Source: Pedobacter duraquae (lineage in GTDB: Bacteria > Bacteroidota > Bacteroidia > Sphingobacteriales > Sphingobacteriaceae). From it: a stretch of DNA of 64,000 bases. The DNA lies in contig NZ_SNWM01000004.1 in NCBI RefSeq assembly GCF_004362245.1, positions 62,001 to 126,000 on the forward strand, written 5' to 3'. Positions 35,128-43,311 of this stretch are shown here, in pieces (position 1 is the first letter of the stretch; every line of letters starts with the position of its first letter). Made by a program: the position numbers and the translations under genes. Below the pieces are notes generated by a model, which worked only from the letters and a program-made list of their open reading frames with translations, searched no databases and was not told where the DNA came from.

Positions 35128-35271
35128 ATTAGCAAGCAGTTAGCAAGCAATTAAGAAGCATTTTGACGCCCCTTTGAGCCGGCATTGACCCGGGGTTGAC
35201 GCCCCCTCGACCCGGCTCCTGGCCACGTCAACCCTGAGTTAAAGCAGCGCTAACACAGCTATTAAAGCGGC
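35128..35271. repeat. Imperfect tandem array with 11-nt period (about 13 units)
   Basis: Successive units include ATTAGCAAGCA, GTTAGCAAGCA, ATTAAGAAGCA, TTTGACGCCCC, TTTGAGCCGGC, ATTGACCCGGG, GTTGACGCCCC and CTCGACCCGGC. After two degenerate units come GTTAAAGCAGC, GCTAACACAGC and ATTAAAGCGGC. A TT or TTGAC-like start recurs every 11 bases, with one 12-base step near 35161. The AT-rich outer units flank a GC-rich core. It is non-coding and lies between the catalase terminator and the ankyrin gene. Function is unknown. Confidence 0.7.
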
Positions 35272-35479
35272 GCATTATAGTAGTATTATCCAGAGTATAT
35301 CCTTCTTTTTCAAAGTGTTGTTGTAAAGTTGATCGAAATTTGTTTTAGCTATCAAAGTTCGTAAAAGGGCAATTGAATCATTACGGAGCTGTGAGCCTCT
35401 GTTTTAGGTAGGCGGAATAAGGCAATGGAAACCCAGCCCCGGGTTGGGGTACGGAATTGGCAATAAGAGAAATAGATTA

Positions 35480-35959
35480 TTATCCAGCTTGCTCCAGCAT
35501 GCTCATGGCTTCTTTATTACCCTGCTGCATGGCCAGATCGTACACGTCAAGTCCACGTGAATCTTTAATCCGCGCATTTGCTCCGTTATCGAGTAACAAT
35601 TTTACAAGATCGTTTCTCCCGAACATCGCAGCAAACATTAAGGCTGTTCCGCCATTTCCGTGTTGCAAGTCGAGGTCAGCATCATAGCTGATCAATAATG
35701 CTGCGGCATCATGATAACCTTTAAATGCAACTCCCATCAATGCTGTGTTGCCACCAGCATCTTGTCCATTTACATTCGCTCCGGCTTCCAATAGCAGTTT
35801 TGCTGCCTGCACCTGATGGTTATATGTAGCAATAATGAGCGGTGTAAAACCTTTTTCATCATTTACTTCGAGATCCACCGACTGCTCCAGAATTTCCGTT
35901 AACAGGGGTAAATCGCCGGTACGGCAGGCACTGAACAGCGCAGTAGTTATAGGTTCCAT
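35480..35959 (-). CDS. Ankyrin-repeat protein
   Basis: 159 residues made of four to five ankyrin repeats, for example GFTPLIIATYNHQVQAAKLLLEAGANVN, GNTALMGVAFKGYHDAAALL, GGTALMFAAMFGRNDLVKLLLDNGANA. There is no signal peptide, so it should be cytoplasmic (in some proteobacteria a periplasmic ankyrin protein supports catalase). Position next to a catalase is a recurrent association in bacteria, which suggests a helper role; this is inference. It is transcribed towards the catalase gene and divergently from GH15. Confidence 0.9.
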   Translation of the reverse strand: MEPITTALFSACRTGDLPLLTEILEQSVDLEVNDEKGFTPLIIATYNHQVQAAKLLLEAGANVNGQDAGGNTALMGVAFKGYHDAAALLISYDADLDLQHGNGGTALMFAAMFGRNDLVKLLLDNGANARIKDSRGLDVYDLAMQQGNKEAMSMLEQAG

Positions 35960-36069
35960 AACAGAGATCTAGCATTTAAGTTGCTAAGTTAACACTGATT
36001 GGCCATGCTTGTTTAGAATCCTTTTCATAAATCGGAAAAACTTAAGCAGCATTTTTCGGTTACTTAGCT

Positions 36070-37881
36070 ATGGCCAATACATCAGGTTACCTTCCAATAG
36101 AAGATTATGGTATTATAGGAAATATGAAGACCGTTGCATTGGTTTCGCTGGAAGCATCGATAGACTTCATGTGTTTTCCAGAATTTGACTCCCCAACATT
36201 ATTCGCTGGTTTACTTGATCAGGAAAATGGAGGCAGCTTTAAGATTGTTCCTCAGATGGAAAACTGTAAAACCAAGCAACTATATATTCCAGGCACAGCA
36301 GTGTTGCTAACGCGTTTTTTCTCTGACGATGGCATTTCCGAAATTACCGACTATATGCCGGTAAAGGGATTTGCTGAGAACAGCATCTGTGCAATTGTAA
36401 GGCATATTAAGACAATTCGGGGGAATGTTACCTATAAGATCCATTGCGATCCACGCTTCGATTATGCCAATGTAGCTCACAAACTAGAGAAAAAGAATAA
36501 ACAGGAACTTGTTTTTACAGCTATTAACGACGGAAATACTATGGCGCGTTTACTGGCTGATTTTCCGCTGAACATAAAAAAAGGAACCGGTTACGCAGAA
36601 GTAACTATCAAACAGGGTGAACGTTGTACTATAGTACTTGAATCATTAAAGGAGGCAGATACTGATGACTTACGGGAAATCGGATTCTATACCGGAGGAA
36701 CTTACCAGGAGACGGTTAATTTCTGGAAGATGTGGATCAGTAAATCGACTTACTCAGGTAGATGGACGGAACTTGTGAACCGCTCTGTGATCACCCTAAA
36801 GTTGCTTACTTCTGCAACACATGGCTCTATGGTGGCCGCACCAACGTTTGGTTTACCCGAAAGTATTAAAGGTGATCGCAACTGGGACTATCGATTTAAT
36901 TGGATCAGGGATGCCGCTTTTACCATGTATGCATTTCTCAGATTGGGTTTTACAGAGGAAGCAACCAAATTTCTGGGTTGGATCCACGAGCGGTCTACAG
37001 CCAGGCAACTTCATTTGGTTTACGCTATTGACGGAGCGGAGGTAATGGAAGAAACGATATTAAAACACCTGGAGGGCTATGAGCAAACTAAACCTGTACG
37101 TATCGGGAACGCTGCAGGGGCACAATTACAACTTGATATCTATGGTGAACTGATCGATACGATCTATATTTATAATAAAAACCACGCCAAGATCAACCAC
37201 GAGTTGTGGCAGACGATAGAACTGCATATTCAGCACGTCATCAGAGATTGGAAGAAACCGGATCATTGGATCTGGGAATTTAGAAACGGCAAAAAACATT
37301 TTCTGCATTCCAGGCTGATGTGTTGGGTGGCCATGGACCGCGCAATTAAAATAGCGGTTGATCGCTCCTTTCCCTACCCCGCCGTGGAATGGAAAGAAGT
37401 GCGGGATCAGATTTACACCAACATTTATAATGATTTCTGGAATGAAAAGTTGGGTGCCTGGGTGCAGTATAAAGGAGCGGACACTGTAGATGCCTCTGCC
37501 CTGCTGATGCCGCTGGTACATTTTATTACACCTGATGAGCCACGTTGGGTGTCGACACTCGAACGCATTGAAAAAGAATTAAGTACAGATGTGTTACTGT
37601 ACAGGTATGACAACAAGAAAATGAAGGATGGTTTGAAAGGTGAGGAAGGAACTTTCAATATGTGCTCCTTTTGGTTCATTGAAGCGTTGGCAAAACATAA
37701 ACAAACAGATAAAGCATTGGAATATTTTGAAAAGATGACGGGCTACGCCAATCATCTGGGGTTATTTAGCGAGCAGATCGGCAAACGTGGTGAGCATTTG
37801 GGTAATTTCCCGCAGGCTTTCACGCACCTTGCGCTCATCAGTGCGGCTCTGGAACTTGACAAACAATTGGATAGAATTTAA
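36070..37881 (+). CDS. Glycoside hydrolase family 15 protein
   Basis: 603 residues, cytoplasmic. The N-terminal beta domain opens IEDYGIIGNMKTVALVSLEAS, usual for bacterial GH15-like proteins. The (alpha/alpha)6 domain has APTFGLPE, GDRNWDYRFNWIRDAAFTMY, RIGNAAGAQLQLDIYGEL and the C-terminal acidic-residue block GEEGTFNMCSFWFIEAL. Members of this group are glucoamylase- or trehalase-like; trehalose or a short alpha-glucan is the likely substrate. The SDR gene starts 2 bp after the stop. With catalase and ferritin-like neighbours, a role in compatible-solute or storage-sugar turnover under stress is plausible. Confidence 0.88.
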   Translation: MANTSGYLPIEDYGIIGNMKTVALVSLEASIDFMCFPEFDSPTLFAGLLDQENGGSFKIVPQMENCKTKQLYIPGTAVLLTRFFSDDGISEITDYMPVKGFAENSICAIVRHIKTIRGNVTYKIHCDPRFDYANVAHKLEKKNKQELVFTAINDGNTMARLLADFPLNIKKGTGYAEVTIKQGERCTIVLESLKEADTDDLREIGFYTGGTYQETVNFWKMWISKSTYSGRWTELVNRSVITLKLLTSATHGSMVAAPTFGLPESIKGDRNWDYRFNWIRDAAFTMYAFLRLGFTEEATKFLGWIHERSTARQLHLVYAIDGAEVMEETILKHLEGYEQTKPVRIGNAAGAQLQLDIYGELIDTIYIYNKNHAKINHELWQTIELHIQHVIRDWKKPDHWIWEFRNGKKHFLHSRLMCWVAMDRAIKIAVDRSFPYPAVEWKEVRDQIYTNIYNDFWNEKLGAWVQYKGADTVDASALLMPLVHFITPDEPRWVSTLERIEKELSTDVLLYRYDNKKMKDGLKGEEGTFNMCSFWFIEALAKHKQTDKALEYFEKMTGYANHLGLFSEQIGKRGEHLGNFPQAFTHLALISAALELDKQLDRI

Positions 37882-37882
37882 G

Positions 37883-38659
37883 ATGAAGAAATTAGCAGAT
37901 AAAATTGCCCTGATAACGGGGTCAGACTCAGGTATAGGAAAGGGTATTGCCATTGCATTTGCACGTGAAGGCGCCAAGGTTATCGTGTGTTACCACAGTG
38001 ATCAGGAAGGTGCCAGGGAAACCCTTGAAGAAGTGCAGACACTCAGCCCAGACTCAATACTCATTAAAATAGACGTTAGTTCAGAAAAAGATAGCGAGAA
38101 GAAACTGGATAAGGTTATTGCAGATTTCGGAGGACTTGACATCCTGGTAAATAACTCCGGCGTAAATGGATCAGGAATTCCTGTAGATGAAATGACAACG
38201 GCTATTTTTGACAAAACAATAAAAACAAATCTCTATGGCACGTTTTTTTGCAGTCGGAAATTTGTGCAGCATCGCAAGGCTGTAAAGAAGCCTGGAAAGA
38301 TCATCAATATTTCATCAGTACATGAAGAGATTAATGCACCCGGAAATGCAGACTATAATGCTTCAAAGGCTGGCATTAGAAATTTTATGCGTACGCTGGC
38401 ACTGGAGGTTGCCCCTTTTGGCATTAACGTCAATAATATTGCTCCCGGCATGATTATGACACCAATGAATCAGAAAGCGATTGACGACAAAAAAGCTTTG
38501 AAGAAAGCGGAGAAAAACATCCCCTGGGGCCGTGCCGGACAGCCAGAAGAAATCGGTTTCCTTGCTGTGTTTCTTGCTTCTGCCGAATCAGACTATGTTA
38601 CCGGAAGTACATACGCCATGGATGGTGGCCTGATGATTAACATCGGCCAGGGTGCCTAA
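37883..38659 (+). CDS. SDR-family oxidoreductase (glucose 1-dehydrogenase-like)
   Basis: 258 residues from the ATG at 37883, 2 bp after the GH15 stop. The frame is open further upstream inside GH15, but that extension is not real. Classical SDR features are the TGSDSGIGKGIA nucleotide loop near residue 12, NNSGVNG in place of the common NNAG, catalytic Ser in INISSVHE, and YNASKAG (Tyr-x3-Lys). The PGMIMTPMNQ and GSTYAMDGGLMIN segments resemble glucose 1-dehydrogenases. Coupled to GH15, it could oxidise the glucose released. It ends tail-to-tail with the kinase gene, sharing CTAA. Confidence 0.88.
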   Translation: MKKLADKIALITGSDSGIGKGIAIAFAREGAKVIVCYHSDQEGARETLEEVQTLSPDSILIKIDVSSEKDSEKKLDKVIADFGGLDILVNNSGVNGSGIPVDEMTTAIFDKTIKTNLYGTFFCSRKFVQHRKAVKKPGKIINISSVHEEINAPGNADYNASKAGIRNFMRTLALEVAPFGINVNNIAPGMIMTPMNQKAIDDKKALKKAEKNIPWGRAGQPEEIGFLAVFLASAESDYVTGSTYAMDGGLMINIGQGA

Positions 38660-40815
38660 ACTGATTGCAAAGGCAGTGAGATCACAAATGTTGCACCCTG
38701 ATTTGGTATAGATTCAACATGAATCTGCCCTCCATGTCCTTTAACGATGATGTCGTAGCTTAATGACAGACCTAATCCCGTTCCCTCTCCTGTTGGTTTG
38801 GTCGTAAAAAAAGGTTGCATAATTTTGTCAAGCTGTGCTGTTGGGATACCTGTACCATTGTCTGAGATACGAATTTCGACAGATGTCTGTTGTATCATAG
38901 TGTGTATCGATAGTACGGCTATAAAACCATCGCTATTTTTTTGTTTTTCGTACAGGGCGTAGAACGCATTGTTGAAAATATTCAGGAGGACCCTGCCAAT
39001 CTCCTGTGCAGAGATAGGAATTAACGGAAGTGGCACAGTTAGCTCCTTATTAATGGTAGCAAGGAAGGTGTTGTTTTTTACCCTAAACCCGTTATAAGCC
39101 AGCTTACTATATTCTTCCACCAGCAGGTTAATGTCTTCCGGCTGGTGTTTAGTGGTGCTGCTTTGGGTATGTTGAAGCATTCCCTTTACGATAAAATCAG
39201 CACGCTGGCCATGGTGGTGAATTTTTTCAAGGTTTTGTCTGATGTCTGCGGCAATGGCCATTGCCTCTGTTTCATCTCCATTTTTAAGTTCCGTTTCCAT
39301 CTCCTCTATCAGCTCCTGACTTACCTCGGCAAAATTGTTGACGAAATTAAGCGGATTCTGAATCTCGTGTGCTATACCTGCTGTGAGCTCGCCAAGTGAG
39401 GCCATTTTTTCAGCCTGGATTAATTGGTCCTGCGTCTGTTGCAAATGGGTCAACGACTGACTTAATTGATGTGTACGCTCCTGTACCTGTTGTTCCAGGA
39501 TCTCATTCTGACTGGCCAACAGCTCTTGTTTTTCCTGTTCCTGTTTTAGACTCTTTTTAGACAACTCTTCAACCTCGATCAATTTATACTGTAGCATCTG
39601 GCTGTCCAACGCAAATTCCCTACCCAAGAAAAAAGAGATCCCCAAGGGTGGGCCGAGCATGGCAAGACTCGTAGATACGATAAAAGATAACTCAGGTGTA
39701 GACTTGAAAGTATAAATAATATACACGTAACAGAAGACTCCGACAAGACCCACGAGAAAACCCGTTGCTACAATCAATGCACCTCTTCTTTTATGGTAAA
39801 CTGCACTAACGGTTAATGCGAGCTGAACACAGGTGAGCAAGAGTGCAACCAGCGTAATTGGAATAGCATCAGTATGCTCATCGAAAGCTCCCAATAGGCC
39901 AAGAAAAAGACAAAGTGGCGTAAGTACAAGTAAATGCCAATGTGTTTTAAAATTGAAGAGCGTATAAAGCGCCTTGATCGCAAATAGCACGCTTATGATG
40001 TAAAAAAGAATGTTTAGAAAAAGCGTAAACACCTGGCGATCCATAAACTGTGCATGCGTAGAGATGATGGTACCTACAAGGAATAGTGCAAATAAAAGTG
40101 CGTAGCCGGCAAAATACAGGTTGGCTCGTTGGCTGGGATTGTACTTCAGGAAGATAAGATGCAGCAATGCAAGTAAGGTCAGAATCCCGATAGCAACACT
40201 AGCTCCGGCATCAGTATTTTGAAAATAACTCATATTCCTAATCAGTTGTGGCGTGTTTGTTAAGCGCGCGAACAGAAAAGGTGGAAGTGTATATCCGCCA
40301 ACCCAAGCCATGCTTTGTTGATTTGCGTAGCGGATTGCAAGTACCTGATCACCAGAACTCGTTAGCGGCAGTTCGATAGGATTGACTCGGTCGAGGTAAT
40401 TTTTGCCGTCTTTTGTTATAGGATCTATCAGGCCACGCTTTCCAATGAGTTTTCCATTTAAATAGACTTCGATGGCTCCGGCACTTCGCAAGGTTATTCC
40501 TGCAGTGCGCTGCAAATTTTTCGGCACACTGAACTTTAAGCGAAGCCAGCAAATGCCCGATCTTAACTCCTCAGGGAGATCCGGAATATTGACCGTTGGA
40601 TCGACCGACTTCCAGGTCTTTGTAGACATTCCAGAATCTGCGTATGCTACATTGTCACCAGTACGATAAACCCATCCTTTGTTGAGTAACAGGCCACGTT
40701 CACCTAGTTGGTAAACCTGCAGGTGAGTTCCCTCCTGACTTTGCGCTTGCGCAAAGCATGCAAAAAACATCAAATACAGAAAGCAGGTTATTCTTTGCAT
40801 GTGAGCGAAGTTCAT
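38656..40815 (-). CDS. 7TMR-DISM sensor histidine kinase
   Basis: 719 residues. A signal peptide (about residues 5-25, ending FAQAQ) leads an extracytoplasmic jelly-roll domain (SGICWLRLKFSVP; GAIEVYLNGKLIGKRG). Seven hydrophobic helices at about residues 205-405 and a coiled coil rich in Glu/Gln follow. The kinase core has the phosphoacceptor His in GELTAGIAHEIQNPLNFVNNF, an N-box (LLNIFNNAFYAL) and a GEGTGLGLSLSY G-box. The 7TMR-DISM fold senses carbohydrate-like or envelope ligands. No response regulator lies nearby. It starts 9 bp after the S41 peptidase stop, so the two are co-transcribed. Confidence 0.92.
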   Translation of the reverse strand: MNFAHMQRITCFLYLMFFACFAQAQSQEGTHLQVYQLGERGLLLNKGWVYRTGDNVAYADSGMSTKTWKSVDPTVNIPDLPEELRSGICWLRLKFSVPKNLQRTAGITLRSAGAIEVYLNGKLIGKRGLIDPITKDGKNYLDRVNPIELPLTSSGDQVLAIRYANQQSMAWVGGYTLPPFLFARLTNTPQLIRNMSYFQNTDAGASVAIGILTLLALLHLIFLKYNPSQRANLYFAGYALLFALFLVGTIISTHAQFMDRQVFTLFLNILFYIISVLFAIKALYTLFNFKTHWHLLVLTPLCLFLGLLGAFDEHTDAIPITLVALLLTCVQLALTVSAVYHKRRGALIVATGFLVGLVGVFCYVYIIYTFKSTPELSFIVSTSLAMLGPPLGISFFLGREFALDSQMLQYKLIEVEELSKKSLKQEQEKQELLASQNEILEQQVQERTHQLSQSLTHLQQTQDQLIQAEKMASLGELTAGIAHEIQNPLNFVNNFAEVSQELIEEMETELKNGDETEAMAIAADIRQNLEKIHHHGQRADFIVKGMLQHTQSSTTKHQPEDINLLVEEYSKLAYNGFRVKNNTFLATINKELTVPLPLIPISAQEIGRVLLNIFNNAFYALYEKQKNSDGFIAVLSIHTMIQQTSVEIRISDNGTGIPTAQLDKIMQPFFTTKPTGEGTGLGLSLSYDIIVKGHGGQIHVESIPNQGATFVISLPLQSV

Positions 40816-40824
40816 TTTTGTTAC

Positions 40825-42564
40825 TTAATTAGTCGGTTCTGAAATTACTTTAAAAGCTGTTTCGGCAAGCAAATCTCTATTTTTTTGGATACTTTCCACC
40901 GTAGGCTTTACGATAATATCAGGCAAGATACCAATACGTTGGGTTTCTTTGCCATCAGGATAATAAATTCCCAGACCAGAAAACCAGATCCTGGCGCCAT
41001 TGGTCATATTTATAGTAGTTTTAGTGCCGTCGGCACCCGCAGTTTGGCTGCCAACGAAGATTACACCTGGAACCTGTTTAAATATCATTGCCCACAATTC
41101 CTCAGCACTTTGGGTGTATTCGTTAATAAGCACCACTACTTTACCTTTATAATAATCTGGGTTTTCTTTTCCGATATATTTATACGTTTCATGGATGATG
41201 TGATCGCGGTACGCAAACTTTCCGGGCATATTAAATAAAGGCTGGGTTTTGATCCCAAACAAAACTGGCTTTGGAAGCAGATAGTCAAAAGTCTTTAGCA
41301 AGGTGCCGTCGTCATTATATCCGCGCAGATCAAATACAATTCCCTTTTTATCCATAAAATTTTTCATGATGCTATCTACCTTTTTAGGCTCCACCATGGA
41401 GAATTCTACATAGCCAATCTGGTCGATCGTCTGCTCGTAAACAGCCCTTTTTTGTTGCTCATCATAGTAGGTTAACGGATAGCTTTTGTCTTTGTAGACC
41501 AGCTTGGTATCGGGAATTCCGTCTTTATCCCATTCCTGAAAAAAGATACGTTTGACGCGTTTAAAAGATGTATGTAATGTGCCGCCATTAAGCTTCCTAC
41601 CTTCCACATTAACCACTGTTTCGGTTCCGCTAAACAAAAAATTATAAGCTTCACGTCTTGTTATGGCAAAATTTGATGCTGGTATGAATTTTTTATATTT
41701 CTCGATCACATCTGCCACTTTTTCACCATTGATTAAACTGATTACATCGCCTAATTCTATGCCCGCAACCTTACATGCTTCGGCATTGACAATCTTGGTG
41801 ACAACTACCTCGTCTCCGCCCAGCTGAAATTTAAATGGAGCGGTAAAGGCCCCAAATACATTATAATTATAGGTTGGGTCGATACTTGTATGGCTATCAT
41901 TGATTGTTGCTGAGAGCAGTGTCAGAACCTTCTGGTAGTCGGCTTCCTTTTCTGCCAGTGTAAATGCGGGAATATAATTTTTAAGCACCTGATCCCAATG
42001 AATATCTAGCTCATATTTGTAGGGGTAAAAGTAGTTGATTACATTCCATATTCTAAAAAGATTGAGAATTCTATAGGGGGCGGTATTGAGCTGGTAGAAT
42101 TTTTCAGTTGTTGAAGAATAATATAACTTTTCGCCACTAGAACTCCAGTAATTACCAACTGCCGGGCGCGTAACCATTTCCTCCAGAGTTCTCTTCTGTC
42201 CTGAGGTGATTAGCGTATTTTTTTTAATCCAGCTGAGGTCGAAGTTCCTGAGGTCGAGCGAGTCAAATGGAAAACCCTTTACATCTACTGCATCATAATT
42301 AGTGTTTTGTGCTAGTGCTATCCAGATTTCCAGTGTCTGACCAACAGTTTTTTTATGTGGATCTATCAGTGTACTGAGGAGAATCTGGTCCCAATCCAAT
42401 TTACCCTGCGATACCGCAGGCTGATAATATTTCATGAAACCCCAGACTTTGCCCAGGGTATAAAGTTCAGTATTGTTATAGGTGATTTTAAGTGCAGGTT
42501 TTTTAACCTGGGCAATGCTTGCAGTGCAGAAAATAGAAAGCAATAGGGACGCTAGGAATTTCAT
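40825..42564 (-). CDS. S41-family (C-terminal processing) peptidase
   Basis: 579 residues with a signal peptide (about residues 1-18, ending TASIA). A long N-terminal helical region leads to a PDZ-like segment (CKVAGIELGDVISLINGEKV) and an S41 catalytic domain with FDLRGYNDDGTLL, the Ser nucleophile region YTQSAEELWAM and GSQTAGADGTKT. Periplasmic serine protease of the tricorn/CTP clan. The Ser-x-x-Glu context is standard for the family. It lies between the unknown 184-residue gene (31 bp upstream) and the 7TMR histidine kinase (9 bp downstream), suggesting a protease-sensor unit. Confidence 0.88.
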   Translation of the reverse strand: MKFLASLLLSIFCTASIAQVKKPALKITYNNTELYTLGKVWGFMKYYQPAVSQGKLDWDQILLSTLIDPHKKTVGQTLEIWIALAQNTNYDAVDVKGFPFDSLDLRNFDLSWIKKNTLITSGQKRTLEEMVTRPAVGNYWSSSGEKLYYSSTTEKFYQLNTAPYRILNLFRIWNVINYFYPYKYELDIHWDQVLKNYIPAFTLAEKEADYQKVLTLLSATINDSHTSIDPTYNYNVFGAFTAPFKFQLGGDEVVVTKIVNAEACKVAGIELGDVISLINGEKVADVIEKYKKFIPASNFAITRREAYNFLFSGTETVVNVEGRKLNGGTLHTSFKRVKRIFFQEWDKDGIPDTKLVYKDKSYPLTYYDEQQKRAVYEQTIDQIGYVEFSMVEPKKVDSIMKNFMDKKGIVFDLRGYNDDGTLLKTFDYLLPKPVLFGIKTQPLFNMPGKFAYRDHIIHETYKYIGKENPDYYKGKVVVLINEYTQSAEELWAMIFKQVPGVIFVGSQTAGADGTKTTINMTNGARIWFSGLGIYYPDGKETQRIGILPDIIVKPTVESIQKNRDLLAETAFKVISEPTN

Positions 42565-42595
42565 GCAGGCAATTTACTTATTTATCATTAGTAAA

Positions 42596-43150
42596 TTAAT
42601 ATTCCGATGCGTCGATTGTGAAGCGATATTGAATGTCGGCAGTAAAGTCAGGTTCGTCCGAGACCGCTGTTATTATAAACTCGAAAGTGGGCTCCATGCC
42701 CGTTTCCTGTTCAGTTTCGCCGGCTAATACAGCGAACTTATACCATCCATTAGGTAGTGAAATCCGTGTACTTCTTTTCTCCAGCGTTACTAAAGGTTCC
42801 GCTATGAAGTTTCGCAGGTAAGGAATGGTGTACAGATAAATAACCCCGTATTTTACCTGCAATTTATATCCGTCTTGCTGCAATTGCAGTTGATTTTCTG
42901 CTTTCAATAACTCTGGGCTGTTCCCATTTAAATTGAAATAGACTGTATAGGGGTAATTGCTAATGCCGGTTAAAGGTATCATCACACCCTCTTCCACAAC
43001 ACGGTCTCCTTCGTCTGTTGTGGTGAACTCTGTAATGAGGTCATCTGGTAATTGATGTTTTCTTTTGAAGTCCATTAATAAATAAGGGTCACCAATTAAA
43101 AAATAATCTACCAGGTCATTGAGTACTTCTTCGAATTTTATCAGGCTCAT
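42596..43150 (-). CDS. Hypothetical protein
   Basis: 184 residues from the ATG at 43150. The frame extends to 43282 but the added residues look non-coding. There is no signal peptide. The N-terminal 40 residues (SLIKFEEVLNDLVDYFLIGDPYLLMDF) look helical. The rest is predicted beta-rich, with PYTVYFNLNGNSPELLKAE and NGWYKFAVLAGETEQETGMEPTF. I do not recognise the family. Its position upstream of the S41 peptidase and kinase, same strand, 31 bp gap, suggests it is the first gene of that operon. Confidence 0.65.
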   Translation of the reverse strand: MSLIKFEEVLNDLVDYFLIGDPYLLMDFKRKHQLPDDLITEFTTTDEGDRVVEEGVMIPLTGISNYPYTVYFNLNGNSPELLKAENQLQLQQDGYKLQVKYGVIYLYTIPYLRNFIAEPLVTLEKRSTRISLPNGWYKFAVLAGETEQETGMEPTFEFIITAVSDEPDFTADIQYRFTIDASEY

Positions 43151-43220
43151 AATAGTTAAGTAACAGGCAACATATGTGCCAGCAATACAGGGTTGGCGGA
43201 TATTATATTGTAATATACCC

Positions 43221-43250
43221 TGAGCCGTAGAGACAAGTAAATTGAGCCGT
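43221..43250 (+). promoter_or_regulatory. Direct repeat TGAGCCGT, 22-bp period, upstream of aldo/keto reductase
   Basis: TGAGCCGT occurs at 43221-43228 and 43243-43250, two helical turns apart. The repeat ends about 30 bp before CATCTTTG (43280-43287), one mismatch from a -7 element. The spacing is typical of AraC-family half-sites, and an AraC gene follows the reductase. Confidence 0.5.
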
Positions 43251-43311
43251 GCGCGAAAAACTAAATCAATAAAACAGGCCATCTTTGATTTTTAACAAAA
43301 TAGAATTGATC

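Larger units (their letters stand above)
34999..35479. other. Intergenic region between catalase and ankyrin genes
   Basis: 481 bp without a gene. It contains the catalase terminator (35022-35056), the 11-nt-period array (35128-35271), and an AT-richer stretch ending in an imperfect GC-rich palindrome around 35432-35449 (CCCAGCCCCGGGTTGGGG), which might end the reverse-strand ankyrin transcript. No open frame in the array looks coding; an 11-nt period shifts frame at every unit. Confidence 0.65.

Noticed and set aside
35128..35271. CRISPR array or tRNA cluster in the repeat region
   Set aside because: Units are 11 nt and contiguous without spacers; no cas gene is near and no cloverleaf can be drawn.
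36821..37045. Open frame of 74 codons inside GH15
   Set aside because: Different frame within a well-supported enzyme, no family motif; a shadow frame, as are the others lying over long genes.
37787..37882. N-terminal extension of the SDR frame into GH15
   Set aside because: Adds 32 residues with no SDR similarity; the ATG at 37883 precedes the canonical nucleotide-binding fold.
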